Positions 54,242 to 64,000 of a DNA stretch of 64,000 bases are shown here, piece by piece. The position numbers and the translations under genes are program-made. Below the pieces are notes generated by a model. The model saw nothing but the letters and a program-made list of their open reading frames with translations, was not told the DNA's origin and made no database searches. Source of the DNA: Pseudofabraea citricarpa (Eukaryota; Ascomycota; Leotiomycetes; Helotiales; Dermateaceae); assembly GCA_029641185.1 (NCBI GenBank), contig JAPWGK010000026.1:124001-188000 (forward strand), read 5' to 3'. How positions within the stretch are numbered: position 1 is the first letter of the stretch; every line of letters begins with the position of its first letter.

Positions 54242-57066
54242 TTATCTCGGATTTCCGGACAAAGGTGAATCCGGTTCTTGTGGTGTAGTCTCCCATACCC
54301 CTGCCCCATACGACTCGTGCTCTAGCGTCTCCATATCAGCGTCCTGCCTCAATCCCCAATCCATATCCAAGACATTTCCCGGGTGTTGATTCAAATCTGA
54401 AGAAGTTGTCGGTGGGAAGAACCAACCTCCCATTATCGGCATAAGAAAATCACCTGGAGGTGCTTGGTAGAAATCCGAACTTTCACCTTGAAAATTGTTG
54501 TTTTCATACATTTGGGAGTTGTTTGAGAGATCTGCAGGGTCGAAAAAAGGTTGCGATTCTGGCTGGGCATAATCGGTAGTGATCTCAAAGCCATAGGCGC
54601 CCGGAACAACATGTAGAAGGTTGGAACTGCTTGTGGGTTGTTGCTAGATGTATTTAGTCTCCGTTTGGTGGTTTATAAATGCTAAAGTCTTACTTCAGAA
54701 TTATTTGTGGCACCTTTGGTAGATGTATTAGTCATGTCGTGAAAAACTTCTGGTGAGTTAGCAGAGTCGCGCAATAGCGCCTTGCCCACAAAGAGAGCCG
54801 CAAATCGGTTGACTTCTGCGAATGTTTTGACTACGAGGGCATGCTCGATCGATTCTGTGCCATCCAAGAATCCGGAGAGAAACGCAGTGACGCTCCGCAT
54901 TAGCTCAATATCTGAAAGTGTTTGATGATCAAGTGGGTTCTGCAGAACGTTGGCAAACAGGGTAAGAGAGGCCGTTAATGGGTAATATGCTTCTACGCTG
55001 TTCGATTTATTAGCAGTGAGAGAATGGTTCTAAATGTAAAGCCTCACCAAAGTATGTTCAAATCAGCTGCGTTGAGAATAGAGCCGCATGCTTGAAGCAG
55101 TCTGATCATATCTCTTGCAGCATCAACACATATCGACCCACTAGCGAGTGCTCGAGGATTTATCATTGGGTTGTGGTTTTCAAGGTTCATAGGATCCTCG
55201 AATTCATCATTCCACTAAAGAACCTCCTAGTCAGCATTAACTCTTCAACGGGATAAAATCAGTGACAGTTAACGTGGCATAGTAGTGTTTCAGAAGTTGT
55301 GGAATGCCCAAACTGGAGAGTCATTGAAATGGAGTAAGGTAAGAGAAAGAGAAAAACCCATACAGGACCGCGGTGACTGGAGACCCGATGAATATTTGCA
55401 AGGGAGTTGAAATACGAGAAATGCAAGAAAACTATAGGTATCATGGTGTCTACTATCACGGAGTCTTTGTTGATCCAGATGTCTTCTCCAGGGCGAATCT
55501 CAATAGGCAACATTTTTTGCCATTGCATCAACTCTTCGTCGAGGTAGCCGACCCATTGTAGACGCTCAATTTTTGATTTCGTGAGCGACTTTGCCGAGTA
55601 AAGTTTGTCATAGATCCTCCCCTGAAGTAGCGCTAAGGTTGTCATGTGGCGTAAGTAACCCCAGTGTCCTTCGGGGCCCTTTAAGTCTTTCGGAAGATCA
55701 ATTCCAATGTCGTTGTTGTTAATGGCAGAAGGGCAGCCATTGCGAACGATTATTCTCCGCTCGCTCATAAGTGCTATCCAGAAGACGTTTCGACGGAGCT
55801 CAATTTCTGTAGGACTTAACCCGAATTCCGGTAGGCTGCGATGAAGTCCAATTGCTTGAGCAAGTCGCAGAGCTGCTCCAGCGAGTACAGAACAAGGGTA
55901 TGGATCCGGGATGATCTGGAGTATGAAACTCTGCACCTGTCAGTAAAATCCAAAACGAGTTCTAGAGGGTTGTCACCATTCCAACTAATGCTTGTACGGC
56001 ATCCAGACTACCAGCTCGGAATTGCAAGTCAAGGAATGTACTACTTGCGTTCCGAAACCATTTCCACCAAGATCTATCTAAGGGATTCAAGGACTCCGGC
56101 AAGGACTCGCCTGACGACTTCTTTTGTACGATTGAACTCATCGCAAAAACTGTATTGAGACACGCATACCACGCAGGATCCTGAATGTTGGTAACCGGAT
56201 ACTGGCGAGAGAACCGTCGCTGAAATGTCGATCGATCAAAGAGAGGGAACGTTTTATTGAACCCACAAAAGAAACCTGTAGAACTGCATCAATACGAAAA
56301 CCATTTACGGGCCTCTGCAACGTACAATCAATGTATGAAGCTGCAACTTCTCTAGATGGTAGAGGTTCAAGTTCGTCTTCGGGACGATTATACCACAAGC
56401 CTGGATCAGAAAGGCTCTTAGAATTACCTTTCAGGCTTGGAAGATTGGAGATTATTTCAGCGAAGTCATTGTTTCCTGTAACCCCCGAAATCCAGTTCAA
56501 GCCTTGTGGAGAAAATATTGAGAAAGCAGACGAAGATCCTGAGCCATGGCAATATTAGCCCACCTTCTCAAAGAGAAAGATGATATATACCGATAAATTG
56601 GCTTGTACCGTCTTCATTTATTTTTAAGAGGGACATTCTGTCAATGATTCCTTGGTTTCCAATAAGTTCTGAGGGCCGCTTGCTTCCAGCGAGGCCAGAC
56701 TTGGCCATGACTGACTCCATGTGCTTTAAACGCCCTTCCAAAGATGAGAGGTATGTGTTACTAAGCCAAATCAGCAATAAGCTTTGAATTCGAGCACATC
56801 TTTTACTTCTGTTTTTCTCTTTTCCTGGACTGCCTTTGATACGGCACACAAGGTGTCCCCCGTCGGTTGCAACGGTAACACGAAGAGCCTCGGTCCCATT
56901 CGCATTTAAGCTACCTCTAATGAGTCTGGGTTACTAATAGTTTTCATCTGATAAGCATACCTTCAGACGTCTGCACGACTCACACGCAAGCCCTGTAAAT
57001 ATCAGATACTGGACGAAGATTCTTCAACGAGGACGAACGCTGTTTTGGCGGCTCAGTAGTCTCCAT
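54242..57066 (-). CDS. Zn2Cys6 transcription factor with fungal-specific regulatory domain (774 aa)
   Basis: Eleven exons (minus): 57066-57039, 56992-56961, 56910-56807, 56760-56591, 56538-56326, 56275-55977, 55930-55364, 55312-55274, 55214-55048, 54997-54694, 54643-54242; phases agree (774 aa). The Zn2Cys6 domain is assembled from three tiny exons: ACESCRRLKLKCEWDRGSSC then YRCNRRGTPC, a CX2CX6CX7CX2CX6C pattern, preceded by PPKQR. A short coiled coil follows (YLSSLEGRLKHMESVM). The middle regulatory domain (Fungal_trans) shows FFCGFNKTFPLFDRSTF, ALRLAQAIGLHRSLPEF and RRNVFWIALMSERR. The C terminus is acidic and Gln/Asn-rich, as in activators. Exon 8 is the least certain junction. Related to xylanolytic-activator-type regulators, but no target can be named. 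Confidence 0.88.
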
Positions 57067-58058
57067 AGCTACCCGCACTTCAATTCTCTTTGCTGTTCTG
57101 ACTGGCTATGCAGAAAAATAACGATCTATTGGAATGGTGGTCGCAAAATACTACAGCTTGAAGATGGCAAATGCCTTTCTAGGTAGTCGAAAATTGGATG
57201 TGGCCACTTTTTGATCAAAAATAGCCAAGCAAGAGGCTGTCTATGAGGCTGTCAACTAGGATCGTCGAAAGCAGATCTCATTAACAGATCTCCTAACCAC
57301 ATACGTAGGTAGTGATACGAAATAAAAAGCTCTGTAACGAAGCATGTAAGTCCCGGTTAAATTGAGGCTGAGCACATGACCCCTCCTTATTATACCCACT
57401 TTTATATCGTTTCGTCGTTCCACTTTATATAGCCTTTTAAAGTTATAGCTCTTCTCGATTTAAAGTGCCATACCTTTGCATATAAACATTCCGGATACCA
57501 TCTAGAATTAAAGAGTTGAGGTGACATCCTTTCACATTTAATTTATATCAAAAACAAGCCTAGAAGCAGATGGGATACAGTTACTCGTGTATATCGACGG
57601 AGCTTAATCTTTAATCTTTAGTAAAATCCCCATCAAAAGAAATCTAATATTAAATTTTAATCATTTGCTCCCTAGCCTTCTGCCTCTAAGACCACAAAGA
57701 AAAGACACACTCTATTTACCATATCCTGTGGGAGTTTTGAGGAACGGTTCTTGAAAGATGAAAAATCAATCCACCTTCTGAATACTTAGTGAATCGAAGG
57801 CGAGGTTTTGAGTCTTTTCTAACAGCTGGTTGGACGTGACAAAGGTAGTATAACTTCGGACTTAGCTGAAACAAGATCATGCATCGATAAACCAAAAGAC
57901 CCAAGTTGAGATGAAGCAAATAGGAAATTTGCATGATAGGAAGAGTTAAATATCTCACATCCGGGTACTCTACAACCAGCCTCAAAATCAATTAACGATA
58001 CAACCCAGCCCGACGCTTGTAAGTACAAATATCCGCAATATAAAAGATTCTCTCTCCA
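57067..58058. other. Intergenic region
   Basis: Promoter of the Zn2Cys6 gene and 3' flank of the methyltransferase gene. The AT-rich interior at 57300-57700 has no frame. Nothing recognised. Confidence 0.5.
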
Positions 58059-58778
58059 TTACCAAAGCCACGGTATGAACCGAGCAGTCTTCGCATGCCA
58101 GGTTTCCCACTCGAGTCCAAACTTAGCCCGGAGCATGGATTCCTCCTGCCTGACACGGGTGGCGATGCCGAAAGCGAACAGCGACAACGCCAGAGGAGCC
58201 AAAGCGACATAGGCAGCACGCAACGCGTGATAGTATCGGGAGGGGATCCAGCAAGCCAAGACGCCATCAGGGCGAACGAGCAGGGCGGCATTGCAGAGCA
58301 GGAGAGTCAAGACGCCCGTATAGCTCGGGTGCTGGACGTAGCGGTAGATGCCAGCGGTCGTCAAGCGATCGGGCTCCATGAGAGCGAAGGTGAAGTTCTT
58401 GCCGAGCGACGCATACGACACAAGGCGGAGGGGGATGCCGGCGCACAGGATCAGTCCTAGTGGGATAGACGTTGCCGCTGACCAGGTAATCAGATCTGTG
58501 TTTAGACCGTTCTCTGCACCGTGTCGCAGGATCGAAGATGGGATGTTGGGGTAGAAGTAGCTCAGGCTCGATGTGTGGACTGCTAGCAGTCCTAATGGTG
58601 CCAGGGCGATTTTCGTCACGAAGCGGCTCGTGAGATTCAGCCGCCGCATCAAGTCGCCCGTTGATGGCGCTGATGTTGCATTTGGGTTGGGAGGGGAGAG
58701 AGCAACATAGGTCCCCACGGTGGATGTTAGTATTGTTGCTGCAAGAGATACCTGAGGGAGGGAGATGGCGAGTGGCAT
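58059..58778 (-). CDS. ICMT-like membrane methyltransferase (239 aa)
   Basis: Intronless frame from ATG 58778. Hydrophobic segments (VSLAATILTSTVGTYVAL, IALAPLGLLAVHTSSL, IPLGLILCAGIPLRLVSYAS, and one before the C terminus) surround the motif shared by isoprenylcysteine carboxyl methyltransferases and phospholipid methyltransferases: GIYRYVQHPSYTG, and the late EWETWHAKTARFIPWLW. This region binds S-adenosylmethionine and the cysteine substrate in Ste14/ICMT. The protein is a paralogue-type enzyme; true Ste14 usually has the same core with different flanks, so a different lipid or small-molecule substrate is possible. It follows a Zn2Cys6 regulator on the same strand. Confidence 0.9.
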   Translation of the reverse strand: MPLAISLPQVSLAATILTSTVGTYVALSPPNPNATSAPSTGDLMRRLNLTSRFVTKIALAPLGLLAVHTSSLSYFYPNIPSSILRHGAENGLNTDLITWSAATSIPLGLILCAGIPLRLVSYASLGKNFTFALMEPDRLTTAGIYRYVQHPSYTGVLTLLLCNAALLVRPDGVLACWIPSRYYHALRAAYVALAPLALSLFAFGIATRVRQEESMLRAKFGLEWETWHAKTARFIPWLW

Positions 58779-59050
58779 GATTATTCAGACTGAGAGGAAC
58801 AGGTGGAATCAGAGAGTGCGACGTTGAATAAATGGGCTGTGTATTGCAGTGGGAGACTTGCTTGTGATCACTTTGGTAGACCGGATTCAAAATAGAGAAT
58901 CAAATGTGTAAATGTTTTTGTTCGTGTTTGTGTTGCAGAGCCGAATATGCTGAGAGGATAAAGTCGAGAAGTTTATTGGAATTCCTCGTGATATAATTAT
59001 ATTCTACATCACGTGATTGCCACAATATCTAATCAAGACCTACAGGCATC

Positions 59051-59749
59051 CTACAGCTGCCAAACCTCGAGGTTTCGATATCTTGCGATCAACGGCTGCA
59101 TCTGGCGGAATCCAATACGGCCTTCACGTATGACCGGTCCAGTATCCGTCTTGGTATCCTCCCAGGAGAACAGCAGCAGGCCATTGACCAAGAAGCGAAC
59201 ATCGCGCTTATCCTTGACAACCTCGACCTTATAGAAACCGCCATTTGCATCAGGTACGGGCGGGAGCGGATCAGCACCTTGAGCGACGAGATGAAAGCCA
59301 GGAGACTTGCGCAGGTTGGCCAGATGGAAAGCGCGCTCTTCCGGCCAGCGACGGCGGAAGTACGAAGCATGGAGCGTGCGGATGTCGCCTGAATGATACT
59401 GCGGATATGAGCCATTGCGGGGTGCCAGGCTTTGATCAAAGATGCTGCCGCCGGCGATCGATGCGGCGCCGAAGAAGAACATGGCGAGCCCGGGCTCTTG
59501 CACGGGAGAGAACTCCCAGCTGATGCGGATGCGGTCGGGGAACACCTCGGGCAGCCAGTACACAAAGTAATCATCTGGCCCGCCGCCGCCACGGAGTTCG
59601 AGCGTGTTGTTCGAGATGGAAGATTCTAGAGGGCCTTCGGCGATCCAACTCGCAATGGCGTCGCTGCCGTTGAAGGTGTTGCGGTAGAGGAGCTTCTCAG
59701 CCATCGTGGTGGCTATTATCAAGACCACCGACAGAAGTGATGCGCGCAT
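59051..59749 (-). CDS. Secreted DUF1961-family protein (232 aa)
   Basis: Intronless frame from ATG 59749. A signal peptide (MRASLLSVVLIIATTMA) precedes a concanavalin A-like beta-sandwich of the DUF1961 type: PEVFPDRIRISWEFSPVQEP, LAMFFFGA, SIFDQSLAPRNGSYPQYHSG, SYFRR, HLANLRKSPGFHLVAQGADP and a conserved end (GRIGFRQMQPLIARYRNLEV). Members occur in bacteria and fungi near carbohydrate-degrading genes, which suggests a role in binding or cleaving a plant or microbial polysaccharide. No reaction is established for the fungal proteins. Two N-glycosylation sequons are near the N terminus. Shares a strand with the methyltransferase gene, about 270 bp away. Confidence 0.92.
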   Translation of the reverse strand: MRASLLSVVLIIATTMAEKLLYRNTFNGSDAIASWIAEGPLESSISNNTLELRGGGGPDDYFVYWLPEVFPDRIRISWEFSPVQEPGLAMFFFGAASIAGGSIFDQSLAPRNGSYPQYHSGDIRTLHASYFRRRWPEERAFHLANLRKSPGFHLVAQGADPLPPVPDANGGFYKVEVVKDKRDVRFLVNGLLLFSWEDTKTDTGPVIREGRIGFRQMQPLIARYRNLEVWQL

Positions 59750-60886
59750 GCTAGGCGATGTTGGCTTTGACGAGCGAGCGGAGCGAAGCAGGCTGCTTGT
59801 CTGCTTGAATATCCTCGCCTTCCAGACCCATCCGAAGAGATCATAGCTTTTATATCATCTCCATCTTCGGCATCATTATCCTTTCCGTCGGTCAAGGGTC
59901 AAATCGCACCGAGCCGATAGCTTTTTGTAATTCGAGAAAGACGATGGCGGATGACACCTTGCCTGATGTAGCCAGATAGCCGAAATGACCGATGTTGCAA
60001 TTGCCCAGGAGTAATGGCATCATATCAAGGATAGTTTGAAAGAGCAGGAAAAAAAGGTTGCTGTGAACTTTCCGGAAGCACGTCAGGTTCATATGATTCG
60101 GCTAGGCTGCAAATGACCAACAGCGGGGACGCTCGCGAAAATTTGAATTAATCTAGAGCACCCCGGTATAATTTGGTATGCTTTCAAATCTCTGCGTGAT
60201 TCTAGAAAGATTTCCATATCCTCTTGTATCACCTCTTGTTTGATCTCTCAATTTTCCCTCTACAATAGCGACCATGATCTACAGCTCTGAGATTAATCGT
60301 GTAAGCCAAGACCCTTAAGCGAGAACTCTAAGTTGATTAGACGGCTACATTTCTACCCTGTAGTATGGTAAACTTTAAAGAGTTCCAGAAGGATTAGTAT
60401 GTACTGAGGCAGTAATCAAGTAGACAACCTAAAGAAGCAGTCAAGCATGCGGAACAAGACTGAAGATGATTTTTGACTTGAATAGATTGGCGTAGAAAAT
60501 GAGGAAGGACAATTGGTGTGATGGTAACGACTGTGTATTTTGTTTGTAAAGATATATAAATATCAGGTACTCGAATTTAATCGTCCTCGACGCTAAACTT
60601 CCCAAAAGAGTGTAGATGATGATATAGGTAGCCAAAGAAAGCAAAATCTCAACCAATTGGACTAAATCTGCCAGGCATTGAGAAGCGAAAGAGCTGTCCA
60701 AGAACCAAAAGCCCAAGGTCAAATTCGTCAAGCAACCCCACCAACAATCCTGAATGCAGGACCAAGTAAAGAAAAAGAAAAGGAATAGTCTCCAAACCGA
60801 CTGTTATACTCAACTCTGAGACATCAACACCTGCATCACAGATCCTTGTTGAAAGAAAATCCGTCATATCTCCCAGCATCATACCA
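59750..60886. other. Gene-free region
   Basis: Upstream of the DUF1961 gene and downstream of the ATPase gene. No gene is supported; frames at 60441-60882 lack protein-like sequence. Confidence 0.5.
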
Positions 60887-60978
60887 ACAACTTAGACAAC
60901 TTAGACAACTTAGACAACTTAGACAACTTAGACAACTTAGACAACTTAGACAACTTAGACAACTTAGACAACTTAGAC
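60887..60978. repeat. 9-bp minisatellite (ACAACTTAG), about ten copies
   Basis: Roughly ten nearly perfect direct copies of the nonamer ACAACTTAG run from 60887 to about 60978. There are no spacers between copies, so this is a simple tandem array. On the minus strand its right edge supplies the TAA stop codon of the ATPase gene (60973-60975), so the rest of the array forms the start of the 3' UTR. Confidence 0.93.
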
Positions 60979-63900
60979 GACCTCAAGATCCCTATCCAAC
61001 TCGCCGTCTTTCAAGATATTCGGTCTAGTACCAATACCGAATCTACGTTTGATGGCTTTCCAACTTTCCACGACAGCGATGTAAACCACAACGCAGCCAA
61101 CGACGACGCCCCATTCCCAACCGATACCGAGATGCTTAAAGACGACACGGTTGACAATGGGGATATAGACGACCGGGAACGTAGTGACGAGGCCACCGAT
61201 GACGGCCCAGAACAAGAAGTTGTTCTCGCGGATCCCGTGCCAGACATTGAACGGGCCAGAGTATTTTTCCGGGTAGAGGTTGAATAGGGATCGAGAGAAG
61301 TGCTTGACTTCCCATGCCGTAACCAAGAGGAGACAGGAGAGTACGGAGAAGACGGTCGCGCGAGCGCGGTAGACGGTGTAGCAGGTATCATTGTAACCTT
61401 CGTTGCAATCCATTCCTAACTGACCGTCTCCCTTGCCATATACAACGGAAATGAATGCAATCAAGCAGAGAATTCCCATAGTGCAGCCATAGATCATCTT
61501 GTCAATGATGAGTTCCCTAGTGAAAACTCCGATGCGGAGAGAGTGTGGGGGACGAGACATCAAATCTGGGGATGCAGCTTCCATTCCTAAACCGAGGGCG
61601 AGGAAGGAAGAGGTGATCATATTGACCCAAAGAATTTCTAGGGGGGAGAGGGGGAACACAGAGTGGTTGTCATGGTCTCGGAAGGCAAGGCCTACAAGGA
61701 GAAGAACGACCTGTGAGATATTGGAGATGAGAAGATGCATCAGGAACTATTCTACATTAGTCAATGAAACATGGGCATAAGATAAGGTAGCATACCTTTT
61801 GGATGTTATCAAACAGTCTTCTGCCTTCGCCAATAGCACGGATAATACTTGAAAAGTCATCGTCGGTTAAAATCATGTCTGCACAATCTTTAGCGACGTC
61901 GCTTCCATTCAGACCCATAGCTATGCCAACATCGGCTCGCTTAAGTGCAGGCGAATCGTTAACACCGTCACCAGTCATGATACAGAATCCCCCTCTTCTG
62001 TGCAAGGCGTTGACCATACTGACTTTTGTAGTAGGACTGCATCGAGCGATGACGAGAGGAAGCTCAGGAAGTGCATCGACTTCCGCATCCGACAAAGCGT
62101 CAAAAGAGGACGCAGTGACTACTGTGGTAACACCAGGACCAGGGAACACAGAGTTCGGAATGATTCCAACCTCCTTGGCGATGGCGGTGGCAGTGCTAAT
62201 ATGATCTCCAGTAAGCATGTGTACGGTGATTCCCGCACGACCGCATCTCTTAACTGAGTCAAGAGCACCGGGCCGAGGAGGATCATAAACGCCAACCAAT
62301 CCGACAAAGCTTAAGTTGCCTTCAGCAAAGTCTCGCTTTGTGACACTGCTGAAGTCAACACCAGATACATTCTTGTGGGCTATACATAGAACACGCAGAC
62401 CACCCTTGGCGAGCATATCAGCTCGAGTGCTGATAGCTGACTTTTGGTCAAAAGAGTCGCTTAAGATTGGCAACAGGGACTCGAGAGCACCTTTCGTGTA
62501 TACGGATCCAACTCCCGTTGTGTTGTTTCTATAGACAACCGACATACGTTTGATGCTTGAATCAAATGGATGTTCGGCGACGAGTTCCAGGTTACAAGGC
62601 TCCAAAAGCTTGGTTTTTCCATGAGCGAAACGGCTAGCGAATACCTGTAAAGCGATCTCAGTTGGGTCACCGACAGCTGACCAGCCACCTTCGGGGGTTG
62701 CCTTTTCAGTTGTTGTTGAAAGCTTGGGCTCATAGATAGTAGCTAGATTACACAAGGCGATTGCATCGAGAAAGTTTGTCAAGCGAGGGTTCTTGTCAAT
62801 TTTTGTAGGGTCCACGTTTGCTTTATCCAAATTGACCAATCCGGTTGTAGGGTCCAAAATGTCTCTTGTTTCGTGGACACTGAGGTCACCAACACCAGGT
62901 ATCCAGGCGTTTCGAACAATCATTTTGCCCTGAGTAAGAGTTCCAGTCTTGTCGGAGCATACATTGGTGACTCCACCAATCGCTTCGATGGCTTGCAGTT
63001 TTCGTACAATCACGTGCCTCTTGGCCATGGCTTTAGTGCCGACAGCCATGGTGATAGTCAAGACAGCGATGAGAGACTCGGGGATGATGGCAACAGCGAC
63101 ACAGACGCCGTAGAGTAGGACTTCGCCTGAGACATTGAATTTGTTGACCGAGAACACGATAATGGCAAGTAGGATGGCCAAGGCAAGCAGAAGCAGGGCG
63201 AACCAGCTCAGCTTGACTTGCAAAGGGGTGCCAACGAGACCAAGAGTTGATTTCACGGCAGTCTGAACCTTCTTGAGAATGCGAACAGGACGACTTGAGA
63301 TCTTATTGTCATTTGAACCTTCATTCAGGAACTCTGCAATCTGTCCTACTTCAGTTTTGCTGCCAGTAGCAATTACAAGTCCTGCACCTCTCCCTTTCGT
63401 AACCGTCGATGCCGAGAATGCCATATTTGTCCTGTCTCCGACCGGAAGGTCTTTGGAATCCATAGTAGTGAAGGGGGTCTTGACGATAGGCAGAGACTCT
63501 CCGGTCAAGAGAGCCTCATCCGTCTCCAAATTAAGGCCGTAGAACAGTCGCAGGTCTGCTGGAATGATGTCTCCAGTCGCAAGCTGGACAACGTCACCAA
63601 CAACGAGATCTTCTGCCTTGAGAGTTTCGACATGTCCACTATTGCGCAGTACCTTGCAAAGTGGTGCCGAGAGAGCTTTGAGAGACTTCATGGTCTCTTC
63701 TGCACGATAATCTTGGAAGAACCTGATCGGGTTAGATTTTGGGAATTTAGCGATCAACAAACTTATACATACCCAACGATTATATTCAGAAAGATGACTG
63801 CAAGAATAACGGATCCTTCAATGTAGTCTTCTATTCCGTAAGAGAGTGCCATGGCAATGACAAGGACCTGTTGGGAGTTTCAGCAAGTAGAAATCTCTCA

Positions 63901-64000
63901 TGTCGTGCCGCTGGCGAACGAGCACCATCGACGCTGCCACTCACAAGTGTTAAGCTGTTCGAGACTTGTCTTATGAGAATTCTCCACACTGATGTCCCCT
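60973..64000 (-). CDS. P-type cation ATPase, ENA (type IID)-like, 5' end beyond window
   Basis: Exports Na+ or K+ (and Li+) at the plasma membrane with ATP. Visible exons (minus): from beyond 64000 to 63945, 63867-63773, 63722-61796 and 61746-60973; all junctions are phase-consistent. The 5' part is cut by the window edge. P-type hallmarks in order: actuator motif TGES (LLTGESLP), the membrane segment with PES (IIPESLIAVL), phosphorylation loop CSDKTGTLTQGKM, nucleotide-binding KGALE, TGDH, and GDGVNDSPALKRADVG. The ENA-type sequence SVWRILIRQVSNSLTL near the edge and the C-terminal NNFLFWAVIGGLVTTFPVVY fit the type IID group. The stop codon lies inside a minisatellite. Confidence 0.93.

Noticed and set aside
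58095..58460. Long plus-strand frame opposite the methyltransferase gene
   Set aside because: Antisense shadow of a GC-rich coding region; the minus strand carries clear ICMT motifs.
60887..60978. Regular repeat array resembling a CRISPR
   Set aside because: The 9-bp units are contiguous with no spacers, and this is a fungal nuclear genome; it is a minisatellite.
60846..61028. Open plus-strand frame encoding repeated Leu-Arg-Gln
   Set aside because: It is only the translation of the 9-bp minisatellite and overlaps the ATPase gene end.

Overview
This is nuclear DNA from a filamentous ascomycete (Pezizomycotina). Genes are 0.5-3.3 kb, carry short introns (about 45-70 bp, GT..AG with CTAAC/CTGAC-type branch sites), lie on both strands in no operon order, and encode fungal families: two Zn2Cys6 regulators, the DHHC enzyme PFA3, a UTP13 WD-repeat protein, an ENA-type P-ATPase and a fungal LCCL protein. 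Protein similarity hints at a Leotiomycete-like fungus, but that placement is weak. I rebuilt gene models by joining reading frames at splice signals and checking phase. Exon coordinates are in each entry. Layout, left to right: 0-20 kb is conserved housekeeping: a 73-aa membrane protein, a low-complexity protein, DNA polymerase delta catalytic subunit (POL3), a C2H2 zinc-finger protein, PFA3, a tail-anchored UBE2J1-type E2, a 467-bp inverted-repeat element with TA flanks, UTP13 and a fungal membrane protein. 20.5-31 kb is accessory metabolism: an acr-2-like Zn2Cys6 regulator, an amidase, a membrane-anchored TAP-like hydrolase, an FAD monooxygenase broken by a 2-bp frameshift, and a secreted rhamnogalacturonan-acetylesterase-like SGNH hydrolase. 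32.6-47.9 kb holds a sterol-glucosyltransferase-like GT1 protein with a VPS13/ATG2-like tail, an LCCL membrane protein, an unrecognised protein, a C2H2 regulator in gene-poor DNA, a GFA/CENP-V-type protein and an M50B-like membrane protease. 48-64 kb holds a relic of a 3'-5' exonuclease gene, a Cys-rich/Ser-Thr-rich surface sensor-like protein, a PaxM-like FAD monooxygenase next to a Zn2Cys6 regulator, an ICMT-like methyltransferase, a secreted DUF1961 protein, a minisatellite, and an ENA-type cation ATPase cut by the right edge. Most genes act independently. Two neighbourhoods (20.5-30.8 kb and 52.1-58.8 kb) pair a Zn2Cys6 regulator with redox or hydrolytic enzymes and may be small co-regulated clusters; this is inference from position only. 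I found no wholly new system. The most notable sequence signals are the TA-flanked MITE-like element, two decayed genes, three inferred GC-AG introns, several intron-containing frames that stay open by chance, the unusual GT1 architecture, clustered TGCGGCC motifs, CGG-rich direct repeats upstream of the second monooxygenase, and a 9-bp minisatellite that contains the ATPase stop codon.
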